A program made the position numbers and the translations under genes. Of a stretch of 64,000 nucleotides of DNA, positions 19,338 through 27,813 are shown piece by piece. The notes below the pieces were generated by a model, which did no database searches, was not told the origin of the DNA, and saw only the letters and a program-made list of their open reading frames with translations. Positions within the stretch are counted from its first letter, which is position 1, and every line of letters starts with the position of its first letter. The DNA is from Betaproteobacteria bacterium. GTDB lineage: Bacteria; Pseudomonadota; Gammaproteobacteria; Burkholderiales; CAIKXV01. Where the stretch lies: NCBI GenBank assembly GCA_947458265.1, contig CANGYF010000022.1:1-64000 (forward strand), written 5' to 3'.

Positions 19338-20336
19338 ATGCTTTTCCTGACCGAACGCGACGTGATCGACGCCCTGTCGGGCGGACATCCGGCACTTGAA
19401 TCCGTCGAGCTGATCGAGGAAATGATGCGGCAGCAATCGGCCGGCAGCACGTTCCAGCTCAAGCGCAGCACGATGACCCACCCGGACCATCCCGGCCACC
19501 TGTGGCACAACATCCGGATCCTTCCCGGGATGGTGCCGGACATGGGTACCGCGGCCGTGCGCGTCTACTCGGGCTACCGAGGTACCAACCGCTCCGAGGT
19601 GATCTGTCTGTTCGACTGGGACACGATGCAGATGGTCTCGATCATCTCCGACTACCACCTGCATGCTATCCGCACCGCGTCGCCGTACGGGGTGGCTGCG
19701 AAGCACCTCGCGCGCGAGGACGCGAGTTCCATCGGCATCATCGGCACCGGCCGCTATGCGCGGGCGATGACCGCGGCGACCTGCGCGGTACGTCCGATCC
19801 GGAAGGTAAAGGCCTACAGCAGGGATCCAGCGAACGTACGCGACTTCTGCGAGGTCATGCAGCGCGAGCTCGGCATCGAGGTCGAGCCGGCACCGTCCGG
19901 ACGTGAAGCGGTGCGTGGTACCGACGTGATGATCACGGCGACCTCGGGCAATGTTGTGGTCTTCGAATCGGGCTGGCTGGAACCTGGTGCGCTGCTGATG
20001 TCGCTCGCCCCCGGCGAGTTCGATCCGGAGACGATCCTGCGCTCGCGCGTGTTCCTGTCGAGCACCGAGCAGGTGCTCGGCGACGACCCGCCGCGCAAGC
20101 CGTTCTCGACGGTGCTGGCCGACGGCCGCTTCCGCGCGGAGGATGTCTGCGCCGAGGTCTGCGACGTGGTGGCGGGCAAGAAAACCGGGCGCGCCAGTCC
20201 CGAGGACATCATCCTCTACGAATCGCCGGGCATGGGCATCCTAGATGCCGCCATCGGCCAATGGGTGTATGACCGCGCCAGGCAGAAGGGCCTGGGCACC
20301 GAACTGCCTTTCGGCGAGGCAGTCGGCGGGCACTGA
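19338..20336 (+). CDS. Ornithine cyclodeaminase/mu-crystallin family protein (copy 1)
   Basis: A 332-residue NAD(P)-dependent protein of the OCD/mu-crystallin family, whose members cyclise ornithine, reduce imino acids or oxidise opine-like amino acids. The Rossmann motif is IGIIGTGRYARAM near 132-144. AIRTASPYGVAAKHLA before it and MITATSGN after it are family features. AGAGGAGT precedes the ATG at a good distance. A second, only moderately similar family member is encoded at 28914, at the other end of the nitrogen-catabolic region, so the two may act on different imino or amino intermediates. True ornithine cyclodeaminase activity is not implied. Confidence 0.88.
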   Translation: MLFLTERDVIDALSGGHPALESVELIEEMMRQQSAGSTFQLKRSTMTHPDHPGHLWHNIRILPGMVPDMGTAAVRVYSGYRGTNRSEVICLFDWDTMQMVSIISDYHLHAIRTASPYGVAAKHLAREDASSIGIIGTGRYARAMTAATCAVRPIRKVKAYSRDPANVRDFCEVMQRELGIEVEPAPSGREAVRGTDVMITATSGNVVVFESGWLEPGALLMSLAPGEFDPETILRSRVFLSSTEQVLGDDPPRKPFSTVLADGRFRAEDVCAEVCDVVAGKKTGRASPEDIILYESPGMGILDAAIGQWVYDRARQKGLGTELPFGEAVGGH

Positions 20337-20340
20337 CGAC

Positions 20341-20497
20341 CGCGCGAGATCCTGCGCATGCCGGAGATGAGTACCATCCCGCTCGGACTGGGGGCCGAGC
20401 CCTCGTCGTCCACACCCGAGGCATTCGAGAAATCCTGAAGAGCGAGATCGTGAAATGGGGCAAGGTGATCAAGGCAGCCAGCATCGAACCGATGTGA
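20341..20497 (+). pseudogene. Frameshifted C-terminal fragment of a Bug receptor
   Basis: Directly after the OCD gene, one frame reads EILRMPEMSTIPLGLGAEP and then STPEAFEK. After a one-base deletion the next frame gives LKSEIVKWGKVIKAASIEPM and a TGA at 20495-20497. Put together this is the last 50 or so residues of a Bug/TctC receptor (compare SEIVKWARVIKRAG at the end of the receptor at 1341). No start or N-terminal part is present. It is a remnant of a lost receptor gene that once followed or preceded the neighbouring catabolic genes. Confidence 0.75.
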
Positions 20498-20522
20498 GCA
20501 CACGCCAGCCGCGGAGGCTGGC

Positions 20523-21476
20523 ATGAAGCCGGCTACATCTGGCGGCATCCGGCAGCAGGCCTATTCCTTCATCCAGCCGCTCGCAGGCTCGGCATGGCCG
20601 GCGCACCTGACCTTCGTTCCTACGCGCGACGAACTCTACGTGCCGATCGTGCTGCGCAAGCCGGACGGTGACGGCCCGTTCCCGGTGATCACCATGGGCC
20701 GTGGCGATGGGCACGGCGGCATGCCGCACGTGCTGGAGCAGGTGCAACGGCTGCGGGCCATGCAGGATGTGCTGATCCGGCGCGGCTATGTGATTGTGTA
20801 CGTGAACTACCGGCATGAGATCCCGCGTGCCTACGGCCATGGGCCGGCGGTCGATATCGCCGACGACATCAGCGGCGGCGAGAACCTCGTCCGCAAGTCC
20901 GCCGCCACGCTCGACTCCGACGATCTCGCGGTGATCTGGCAGTACCTGCAGGGCCTGCCGTTCGTACGGCCCGAGGCGATCGGGGCCATCGGCATCAGCC
21001 ATGGCGGCGAAATGATCCTGAAGGCGGCGGCCGAAGGCGCCCCGCTCGCGGCCGGCGTAGTGGCCGAAGGGGCATCGCACGAATTCCTGTCGGTGGACAC
21101 CGGCCCGTCCGCACCGCGCATCGCGGGCGAACTCCAGTACCACGACATCGACGTCGTGAAGCTCCATGCCGACAAGGCGGCGGCGATGGCCCGCATCGCG
21201 CGTATCCGTGCACCGATGCTGCACATGGGACGCTACACCGACCACCTGCAGGGCATCTTCGAGCTGGCCCATGAATGGATGCGAGAGGCGGGCAAGGTCT
21301 CCGACTGGGCCTGCTTCGAGCATCCCGACCACGGCTACTGCCTGGTCTATCCCGGCGCGGACGGTAGCTTCGACCCGGACCCTGTGCAGCGCCTCGCCTT
21401 CGAGCTGTACATGGATTTCTTCGACCGCCACCTGAAGCAGGAGGCGTACGAGGCAGAGGCCTCAAATACCGCGTGA
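20523..21476 (+). CDS. Alpha/beta hydrolase (dienelactone hydrolase/S9 peptidase-like)
   Basis: A 317-residue serine hydrolase. The nucleophile elbow is GAIGISHGGEMI with Ser near residue 159; an early VITMGRGDGHGG loop fits the oxyanion region, and HPDHGYCL near 268 supplies a candidate catalytic His. The family cleaves esters, lactones or peptides; the substrate is unknown. It follows the receptor remnant by 25 bases and precedes a secreted-looking amidase on the same strand by 63 bases, so it may belong to the transcription unit that runs on through the amidase and pyrE-like genes. Confidence 0.8.
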   Translation: MKPATSGGIRQQAYSFIQPLAGSAWPAHLTFVPTRDELYVPIVLRKPDGDGPFPVITMGRGDGHGGMPHVLEQVQRLRAMQDVLIRRGYVIVYVNYRHEIPRAYGHGPAVDIADDISGGENLVRKSAATLDSDDLAVIWQYLQGLPFVRPEAIGAIGISHGGEMILKAAAEGAPLAAGVVAEGASHEFLSVDTGPSAPRIAGELQYHDIDVVKLHADKAAAMARIARIRAPMLHMGRYTDHLQGIFELAHEWMREAGKVSDWACFEHPDHGYCLVYPGADGSFDPDPVQRLAFELYMDFFDRHLKQEAYEAEASNTA

Positions 21477-21539
21477 AGTCACTGATCCCGTCCATCAACA
21501 ACAACTGAAAGCCATGCCTGGAGGCGCTCGAAGCGCGTT

Positions 21540-23135
21540 ATGCGGTTCTCAACTATCCGGACGAGCCCAAAACCACACCTCGGATTTGCACTGGCGATGC
21601 TGCTCTGCATCTGGAGCATCGCCGCACCCGTGCATGCAGCTGCCACGGCGAACATCCCCCGCCTGCGGGCCCTCGACTTCAAACCGTTCGAGACCGCACT
21701 CGCGCGCTTCACGCCGCAAGCGGCCGCGGAGGTCGACGCACTGTTGCGGCATGCGACGATCCCGCAGGTCCAGGCAGCCATGGCCTCGGGCGGCCTTTCT
21801 TCGGAAACGCTCGCGCTGTACTTCCTCGATCGCACTCGACGCCACGATGAACGGCTGCGCGCGTATCTCGAACTGAATCCGGCCGCGCTCGACGAAGCCC
21901 GCGCTGCCGATGCGCGACGCAAGGCCGGCCGACTGCTCGGGCCGCTCGACGGCATACCGATCAGCCTGAAGGACAACATCGAGACCGGGCCACCGATGCA
22001 CACGACTGCCGGCAGTGCGCTGCTGCTCGACCATGTCGCGAAGGCTGATGCACCGCTGGTCGCGCGGCTGCGCACGCAAGGTGCGGTGATCCTCGGCAAG
22101 GCGAACCTTTCCGAGTTCGCGGGCGTCGTGACGCTGGGTCCTCGTATCGGCGGAAGCAGTGCGGTAGGCGGGCAGACGATGAATCCGCACGGCGCGGCGG
22201 TCACTGGTGGCTCCAGTGCAGGCTCGGCAGCCGGCACCGCGGCGCGGCTGGCGATGGCCAGCATCGGCACCGAGACCTCGGGTTCGTTGATAGCGCCGTC
22301 TGCCTGGAACGGCGTGGTCGGCATGAAGCCGGGCAGGGGGAGGGTGGACGGCGCTGGTATCGTGCCGCTGCTGTCCGCAAACGATACGCCTGGACCGGTT
22401 GCACGATCGGTGACCGATGCCGCCCTCCTGCTCGATGCGATCGCGCTGCAGCCCGCGCGTTTCGCGGCAGGCCTGCGCAAGGACGCGCTGTCCGGCGTTC
22501 CCGTCGGCGTGCTGGAGCGCGACATTCTGGAAGGGCGCGGCAACGCCGTGCTGCTCGATCGCGCAAGGAAGGGTCTGGCGGCTGCGGGTGCCTTGCCGCG
22601 TGCGACCCTGCTGCCGCAGTCGCCGGCCTGGGCGGGCGGCGCACCGTTCGTGCAGTTGCTGGCATCCGGCATGCGGCTGGACATGATGGACTACGTGTCG
22701 AAACGGGGCGCCGGTGTCACGACGCTGGACGACCTGCTCGCCTGGTACCGCGCGATGCCGGACCGGCGCGCACCGTTCGGCATCGACATGATCGCCGCGC
22801 TGTCGAAGGTGCCCGCGCTCGACCGACCCGCGCACGAGGCACTCGTTCTCCGACTGCGGGGCGCTGCTGCAGCCATCCTGGATGCGACCTTCGAAAAGAC
22901 CGGTGCACGCGTGCTGGTGAGCCTCGAGAACATGCACTCTACGCTGTACGCGACAGCGGGCTATCCCGCGATCACCGTGCCACTGGGGCTGCGCGAGGAC
23001 AGCGGCACGCCGGCCGGCATCACCTTCATCGGCCGCCGCGGCGAGGACGGCGCACTGCTGTCGATGGCCTACGCATTCGAACAGGCGGCGCGGCTGCGGG
23101 TCGAGCCACCGCTGGATTACACTGGGCGTCCCTGA
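21540..23135 (+). CDS. Exported amidase, amidase signature family
   Basis: A 531-residue amidase with the Ser-cisSer-Lys triad. Lys is in GIPISLKDNIE, the cis-Ser in TGGSSAGSAAG and the nucleophile in GTETSGSLIAPSA. Residues about 12-35 form a hydrophobic segment ending VHAAA, so the enzyme is probably exported, unlike the other amidases of this window. It should hydrolyse an amide to the acid and ammonia; the substrate is open. It lies only one base before the orotate-phosphoribosyltransferase-like gene, so the two are likely co-transcribed. Confidence 0.9.
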   Translation: MRFSTIRTSPKPHLGFALAMLLCIWSIAAPVHAAATANIPRLRALDFKPFETALARFTPQAAAEVDALLRHATIPQVQAAMASGGLSSETLALYFLDRTRRHDERLRAYLELNPAALDEARAADARRKAGRLLGPLDGIPISLKDNIETGPPMHTTAGSALLLDHVAKADAPLVARLRTQGAVILGKANLSEFAGVVTLGPRIGGSSAVGGQTMNPHGAAVTGGSSAGSAAGTAARLAMASIGTETSGSLIAPSAWNGVVGMKPGRGRVDGAGIVPLLSANDTPGPVARSVTDAALLLDAIALQPARFAAGLRKDALSGVPVGVLERDILEGRGNAVLLDRARKGLAAAGALPRATLLPQSPAWAGGAPFVQLLASGMRLDMMDYVSKRGAGVTTLDDLLAWYRAMPDRRAPFGIDMIAALSKVPALDRPAHEALVLRLRGAAAAILDATFEKTGARVLVSLENMHSTLYATAGYPAITVPLGLREDSGTPAGITFIGRRGEDGALLSMAYAFEQAARLRVEPPLDYTGRP

Positions 23136-23136
23136 T

Positions 23137-23892
23137 ATGCATGCCCAGCCCATGACCGACCCCGCGTCGCCGCCTCCGCCCGGCAAGCCACCGATCCCGC
23201 CCGACACGCTGACCGTCGCCGCCGACACCGCGCAGGCCCTGCTCGCGCTGAAGGCGGTCCTGGTCTACGAGCGGCAGCCGTTCATCTACACCACGGGCTG
23301 GGCCAGCCCGGTGTATGTCGACTGCCGCCGCCTGATGTCGCATCCTGGCCATCGCCGGCTGCTGATGGATCACGCCGCCGGGCTGCTGCGTGCGCGGCTG
23401 GGCTCGTCGATCGACGTGATCGCCGGCACCGAGACCGCCGGCATCCCGTTCGCCTCGTGGATCGCAGACCGGCTCGACCTGCCGATGGTCTATGTACGCA
23501 AGAAGTCGGTCGGCTGGGGATCGCATGCACAGATCGAGGGGGACCTGCCAGAGGGCGCACGCTGCCTGCTCGTGGACGACCTCACGACCGACGGTCGCTC
23601 CAAGATCGGCACGGCCCGCGCGTTGCGCCAGGCCGGCGCACGGCTGAGCGACATCTTCGTGATCTTCAACTACGACATCTATCCGCAGAGCCGGCAGGTG
23701 TATGAGGACAACGGCTTCACCATGCACGCGCTGGCCACCTGGAAGGACGTTTTCACCCAGACAAAGTCACTGAGCTACTTCACGCCGCAGCGCGCGAAGG
23801 AGATCAAGGATTTCCTTGCCGACCCGGTCGGCTGGTCCGCGCTGCATGGCGGCGCCGGCGTCGTACCCAGCGGCACGCCCGAACATGGATGA
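23137..23892 (+). CDS. Orotate phosphoribosyltransferase-like protein
   Basis: A 251-residue type I phosphoribosyltransferase resembling PyrE. It has AGTETAGIPFASWIAD in the orotate-side region, the basic loop VRKKSVGWGSHAQIEG and the PRPP-binding motif CLLVDDLTTDGRSK near 147-160. A proline-rich leader of about 25 residues and a tail after residue 225 extend the usual length of about 215. The start at 23137 and a second ATG at 23152 are both possible. It sits inside an amidase-carbamoylase unit and overlaps the next gene by eight bases. A role in salvage or sensing of a pyrimidine-like ring is inferred; housekeeping pyrE would be expected elsewhere. Confidence 0.85.
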   Translation: MHAQPMTDPASPPPPGKPPIPPDTLTVAADTAQALLALKAVLVYERQPFIYTTGWASPVYVDCRRLMSHPGHRRLLMDHAAGLLRARLGSSIDVIAGTETAGIPFASWIADRLDLPMVYVRKKSVGWGSHAQIEGDLPEGARCLLVDDLTTDGRSKIGTARALRQAGARLSDIFVIFNYDIYPQSRQVYEDNGFTMHALATWKDVFTQTKSLSYFTPQRAKEIKDFLADPVGWSALHGGAGVVPSGTPEHG

Positions 23893-25156
23893 GGTGTGTA
23901 TAGATCGGCTCGACCCGTCCCTGAAGGCGATCGCAGGCAAGCTGTTCGACCAGGTCCGGCAGGCCACCTACGACGGCGTCGGTGTCACGCGCGCGAGCTA
24001 CGGCGAGGGCGAGAACCGCGCGATGGCGATCATCGAGGCATTCGCGCGTGACGAAGGTCTCGCCTGCGAGCGCGACGCGGTGGATAACCGGATCATCCAC
24101 GTGCCCGGTGAGCCCGCTGGTGCGCCGGTGCTGATTGGCTCGCACCTGGACTCGGTACCGCAGGGCGGCAACTTCGACGGCCTCGCCGGCGTCGTCGCCG
24201 GACTGCTGGTGCTGCTGCACTACAGCCGCCGCGGGCAGGTTCCGCCGCGGCCGATCCATGTGCTCGCGCTGCGCGGTGAGGAGAGCGCGTGGTACGGCAA
24301 GGCCTACATGGGTTCGCTCTCGCTCACCGGGCAACTCACCGCCACCGACCTCGACCTGACGCAGCGCGAGACCGGCCGTACGATGCGCGAGGACATGCAG
24401 GCGCTGGGCATCGACACTGCGCGCATCGAAGCCGGTGAGCGGCTGATCGATCCGGCCCAGGTCGCGGCCTACCTCGAGCTGCACATCGAGCAGGGCCCGA
24501 CGATGGTCGCGCGCAAGTGGGCGGTGGCGCCGGTCACCGGCATCCGTGGCAACGTGCGGCACAACCGCATCCTGTGCAAGGGCGAGACTGGCCATTCCGG
24601 CGCGGTGCCGCGCTGGTTGCGCAAGGACGCGGTACTGGCGGTGGCAGAACTGATGACCCGTCTCGACGACCACTGGCGCGTGCTGCAGCAGATGGGCATG
24701 GACATGGTGATGACCTGCGGCATGGTGTCCACCGACCCGAAGAGCCACGCGGTGTCGGTGATCCCGGGCGAGGTCGCGTTCAGCTTCGAGGTGCGCAGCC
24801 AGGACAACGACGTGCTCGAGCGCTTCCACAAGCTGATGATGGAGGAGTGCGACCGCATCGGCCGCTCGCGCGGGGTCGAGTTCCAGCTCGACCGGCGGCT
24901 ATACACCGCGCCGGCGACGATGGACCCGGACTGGGTGGCCCGCCTGTCACGCGCCTGCGAGGCAGAGTCTATCGACATGGAACCGATGCCCAGCGGCGCT
25001 GGCCATGACGCAGCGGTGTTCGCCAACGCCGGGGTGTCGTGCGGCATGGTGTTCGTGCGCAACGACCGCGGCTCGCACAATCCGCACGAGGCGATGGACC
25101 TGCAGGACTTCTTCAGCGGCGTCGAGGTGCTGCACCGGGCCATCGTGGCGGACTGA
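23885..25156 (+). CDS. M20-family N-carbamoyl-L-amino-acid hydrolase/ureidohydrolase
   Basis: A 423-residue zinc amidohydrolase of the hydantoinase/carbamoylase (HyuC/AllC/AmaB) family that removes carbamoyl groups from ureido acids. Metal-site motifs are present in order: GSHLDSVPQGGNFDG, the Glu pair in LRGEESAWYG, ELHIEQGP and, near the C-terminus, SGAGHDAAVF. The dimerisation lid domain lies between them. The ATG at 23885 overlaps the end of the preceding phosphoribosyltransferase gene by eight bases, which indicates translational coupling. With the ring-opening amidohydrolase at 27814 it suggests ureide breakdown: ring opening gives a ureido acid and this enzyme would take it on to ammonia, CO2 and an amino acid or acid. 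Confidence 0.9.
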   Translation: MDEVCIDRLDPSLKAIAGKLFDQVRQATYDGVGVTRASYGEGENRAMAIIEAFARDEGLACERDAVDNRIIHVPGEPAGAPVLIGSHLDSVPQGGNFDGLAGVVAGLLVLLHYSRRGQVPPRPIHVLALRGEESAWYGKAYMGSLSLTGQLTATDLDLTQRETGRTMREDMQALGIDTARIEAGERLIDPAQVAAYLELHIEQGPTMVARKWAVAPVTGIRGNVRHNRILCKGETGHSGAVPRWLRKDAVLAVAELMTRLDDHWRVLQQMGMDMVMTCGMVSTDPKSHAVSVIPGEVAFSFEVRSQDNDVLERFHKLMMEECDRIGRSRGVEFQLDRRLYTAPATMDPDWVARLSRACEAESIDMEPMPSGAGHDAAVFANAGVSCGMVFVRNDRGSHNPHEAMDLQDFFSGVEVLHRAIVAD

Positions 25157-25183
25157 TCCGCTCGGCTCGCCGCGGTGCGGGGA

Positions 25184-26185
25184 TCACTCCGCCTTCGCGC
25201 CGGCGAGCTTCACCAGCTTCGCGTACTTCTCGACTTCCTGCCTGAAGAACGCGGGGAACTCGTCTGGGCCCAGGTTGCGCGGGTCGGCGCCGTCGCGAGC
25301 CATCGCGGCCTTCACATCGGCGGCCGCTTGCGCCTTGCGGATCTCCTCGTACAGCCGCGCCACCACCGGCGCCGGCGTGCCGGTCGGTACGAAGAAGCCG
25401 TACCAGGCATCGGTCTCGAAACCCGGGAACATCGAGGCCATGGTCGGTACGTCGGGCAGGTTGGTCGAACGCTGTGCGGTACTCACCGCCAGCGGCCGCA
25501 AGCGGCCAGCCTTCAGGTGCGGCGTCGCGCCGACCGCACCGACGAAGCCCATGTCGACCTCGCCGCCGAGCAGGGCTGTGATCACCGCGCCGGCGCCCTT
25601 GTACGGGATGTGGGTGATCGATGACTTCGTGAGGTCGGCCAGCAGCACGCCCGACAGGTGGCTGGTGGTGCCGCTGCCGTTGGAGCCGAAGTTCAGCCCT
25701 CCGGGACGCTTCTTCGCCAGCGCGACCAGTTCCTTCACCGATTTCGCCGGCACCAGCGGATGCACCACCAGCACCAGTGGCACGGCCGCGACCAGCGCGA
25801 CCGGCCGCAGGTCGGCGATCGCGTCGTAGTTGAGCTTAGGATAGAGGCTCACGTTCACCGCCATCGAGTTGGTAGTGAACATCACCGTGTAGCCGTCGGC
25901 CGGTGCCTTGGCGGTGATCTCGGCGCCGACGTTGCCGCCGGCCCCGGCACGGGTATCGACGACCACGGTGCGTCCGAGCTGCTCGGACAGCTTCTGCGCG
26001 AACAGGCGGCCGAGGATGTCGGCGCCGCCGCCGACGGCGAACGGGACGACCAGGCGGATGGGCTTGGCGGGCCACGCGGGGGCCTGGGCGGCAGCCGGCA
26101 TCGGTCCCATGAGTACCACGGCGCCGGCAAGCGCTGCGGGGGCTGCAAGGGCGGCGATCCTGGGGCGGGAAACACGCGGGGTCAT
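25184..26185 (-). CDS. Bug/TctC-family periplasmic solute-binding receptor
   Basis: A 333-residue receptor. The start at 26185 is supported by AAGGA upstream; a signal peptide ends at about Ala34 (PAAAQA). The mature protein begins PAWPAKPIRLVVPFAVGGGAD and carries LGRTVVVDTRAGAGG and the loop APADGYT. VGGGAD keeps the glycine pair that contacts the ligand carboxylate in this family. It is encoded opposite to its neighbours, convergent with the carbamoylase gene by 27 bases and divergent from the amidohydrolase at 26256. Functional linkage to ureide catabolism is suggested by position only. Confidence 0.93.
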   Translation of the reverse strand: MTPRVSRPRIAALAAPAALAGAVVLMGPMPAAAQAPAWPAKPIRLVVPFAVGGGADILGRLFAQKLSEQLGRTVVVDTRAGAGGNVGAEITAKAPADGYTVMFTTNSMAVNVSLYPKLNYDAIADLRPVALVAAVPLVLVVHPLVPAKSVKELVALAKKRPGGLNFGSNGSGTTSHLSGVLLADLTKSSITHIPYKGAGAVITALLGGEVDMGFVGAVGATPHLKAGRLRPLAVSTAQRSTNLPDVPTMASMFPGFETDAWYGFFVPTGTPAPVVARLYEEIRKAQAAADVKAAMARDGADPRNLGPDEFPAFFRQEVEKYAKLVKLAGAKAE

Positions 26186-26255
26186 GGCTGGTCCTTCATC
26201 GTCGGGATCGGGCATATTAGGGCCATTCCCGAACGTGATCACAGGAAGTATCGCC

Positions 26256-27770
26256 ATGACCCCTTCCCGTAAACCGCTGCTCATCCGCGGCGCCCGCGTC
26301 CTCGACCTGGCCGGTGACCTCGACAACCCGCCCGCCCGGGACATCCTGTGCGAAGGCGGCGCGATCACCGCGGTCGACACCGGCCTGGTCGCCCCCGCCG
26401 GCGCGGACGTGATAGAGGCGTCGGGCATGCTGGCCATCCCCGGCCTGGTCAACTCGCACTACCACTCGCATGACGTGCTGGCCAAGGGCATGTTCGAGGA
26501 CCTCTCGCTCGAGCACTGGGGCGTGCTGGCCGGACCGCTCGGCTCGAAGCGCTCGCTGGCGGAGGTCCGTGCCCGCACGCTGGCCGGCGCTCTGGAATGC
26601 CTGCACAACGGCATCACCACGGTGCAGGACATGAACAGCGCTGCGCCGTTCTCCGATGCGGTGCTGGACACCATCGTCGATGCCTATGCCGAAGCGGGTA
26701 TCCGGGTCATCCTGGGCATGACGGTACGCGACCAGTCGCAGCTCGACACCATCCCCTGGATCGACACGCTCGCGCCGGCCGAGCTGCACGGCATCATCGG
26801 CACCGCACGCGACGAGCCGGCCGCGCAGATGGCCTTCCTGGAAGCCGCGATGGAACGCATCGGCGACCGCGGGGGCATGCTGCGCTGGGCACTGGCACCG
26901 TCGGCACCGCAACGCTGTTCACCGGGCCTGCTGGAAGCGGTGGCCGACCTGTCGCGCCGCCGCTCGCTGCCTGTCTACACCCATGTCTACGAGAGCCGCA
27001 CCCAGCGAATCTTCGCGCACGAACGGCTGCAGGCGCACGGCGGCTCGGCCGTCCGGCTGCTCGAGGACACCGGGCTGCTCGGCCCGCACGTCTCGCTCGC
27101 GCATGCGATCTGGCTCGAGCCCGACGAACTCGAGAAGGTCGCCGCCACCGGCACCAGCGTGGTGCTGAACATGCTGAGTAACCTGAAGCTCAAGAGCGGC
27201 GTGGCACCGATCCTCGAGTATCGCGAGCGCGGGGTGAACATCGCGCTCGGCTGCGACAACTGCAGCTGCAGCGACGTACAGAGCCTGCTGCAGGTGATGA
27301 AGCTGTTCTGCCTGCTGGCCGCAGTCAGTACGCCGGAGCGCACCGGGGTCACCGCCGCCGAGGCACTGCGCGCAGGCACGCTCGGCGGTGCGCGCAGCGC
27401 CGGCCTTGCCGGATCGATCGGCGCGATCAAGCCCGGCCACCGCGCCGACCTGGTGCTGATGGACCTGTCCGACCCAGCCTACCTCCCGTACAACAGCGCG
27501 ATCCGGCAGCTGGTCTATGCAGACAGCGGCCGCTCGATCCGGCGGGTGGTCGTCGATGGCGAGGTGGTGGTGCAGGACGGACGCAGCACCCGCGTCGACG
27601 AGGCCGCGCTGCGTGCGGAGATCGCAGGCCTGATGCCGTCGGTACGCGCCGACATCGACCGTCTCCAGGCTGGCTACGTTAGAGTAAGGCCCTATATCGA
27701 CGAGGTGAACAGGCGCGCATGGTCGATGCCGCTGCCGATCCATCGCCACGTCGGATTGCCACGGCCCTGA
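26256..27770 (+). CDS. Deaminase-type amidohydrolase (AtzA/TrzN/cytosine deaminase superfamily)
   Basis: A 504-residue cytoplasmic metallohydrolase with the composite beta-sandwich/TIM-barrel layout. Ligand motifs are NSHYHSHDVL (HxH), a His in YTHVYESR, a His in LAHAIWLEP and the Asp in LGCDNCSCSD. The C-terminal beta-sandwich strand GSIGAIKPGHRADLVLMDLSD is typical. These enzymes replace an amino or halogen group on a ring by hydroxyl, or open small rings. Directly downstream, 43 bases away, is a cyanuric acid hydrolase/barbiturase-type gene, so this enzyme may prepare the ring substrate by deamination. The start is the ATG at 26256 beneath AGGAAG. Confidence 0.9.
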   Translation: MTPSRKPLLIRGARVLDLAGDLDNPPARDILCEGGAITAVDTGLVAPAGADVIEASGMLAIPGLVNSHYHSHDVLAKGMFEDLSLEHWGVLAGPLGSKRSLAEVRARTLAGALECLHNGITTVQDMNSAAPFSDAVLDTIVDAYAEAGIRVILGMTVRDQSQLDTIPWIDTLAPAELHGIIGTARDEPAAQMAFLEAAMERIGDRGGMLRWALAPSAPQRCSPGLLEAVADLSRRRSLPVYTHVYESRTQRIFAHERLQAHGGSAVRLLEDTGLLGPHVSLAHAIWLEPDELEKVAATGTSVVLNMLSNLKLKSGVAPILEYRERGVNIALGCDNCSCSDVQSLLQVMKLFCLLAAVSTPERTGVTAAEALRAGTLGGARSAGLAGSIGAIKPGHRADLVLMDLSDPAYLPYNSAIRQLVYADSGRSIRRVVVDGEVVVQDGRSTRVDEAALRAEIAGLMPSVRADIDRLQAGYVRVRPYIDEVNRRAWSMPLPIHRHVGLPRP

Positions 27771-27813
27771 AGCAGTCCTGCCCGCAGACCCTGCACGAAC
27801 CGAAGAGACGAAC

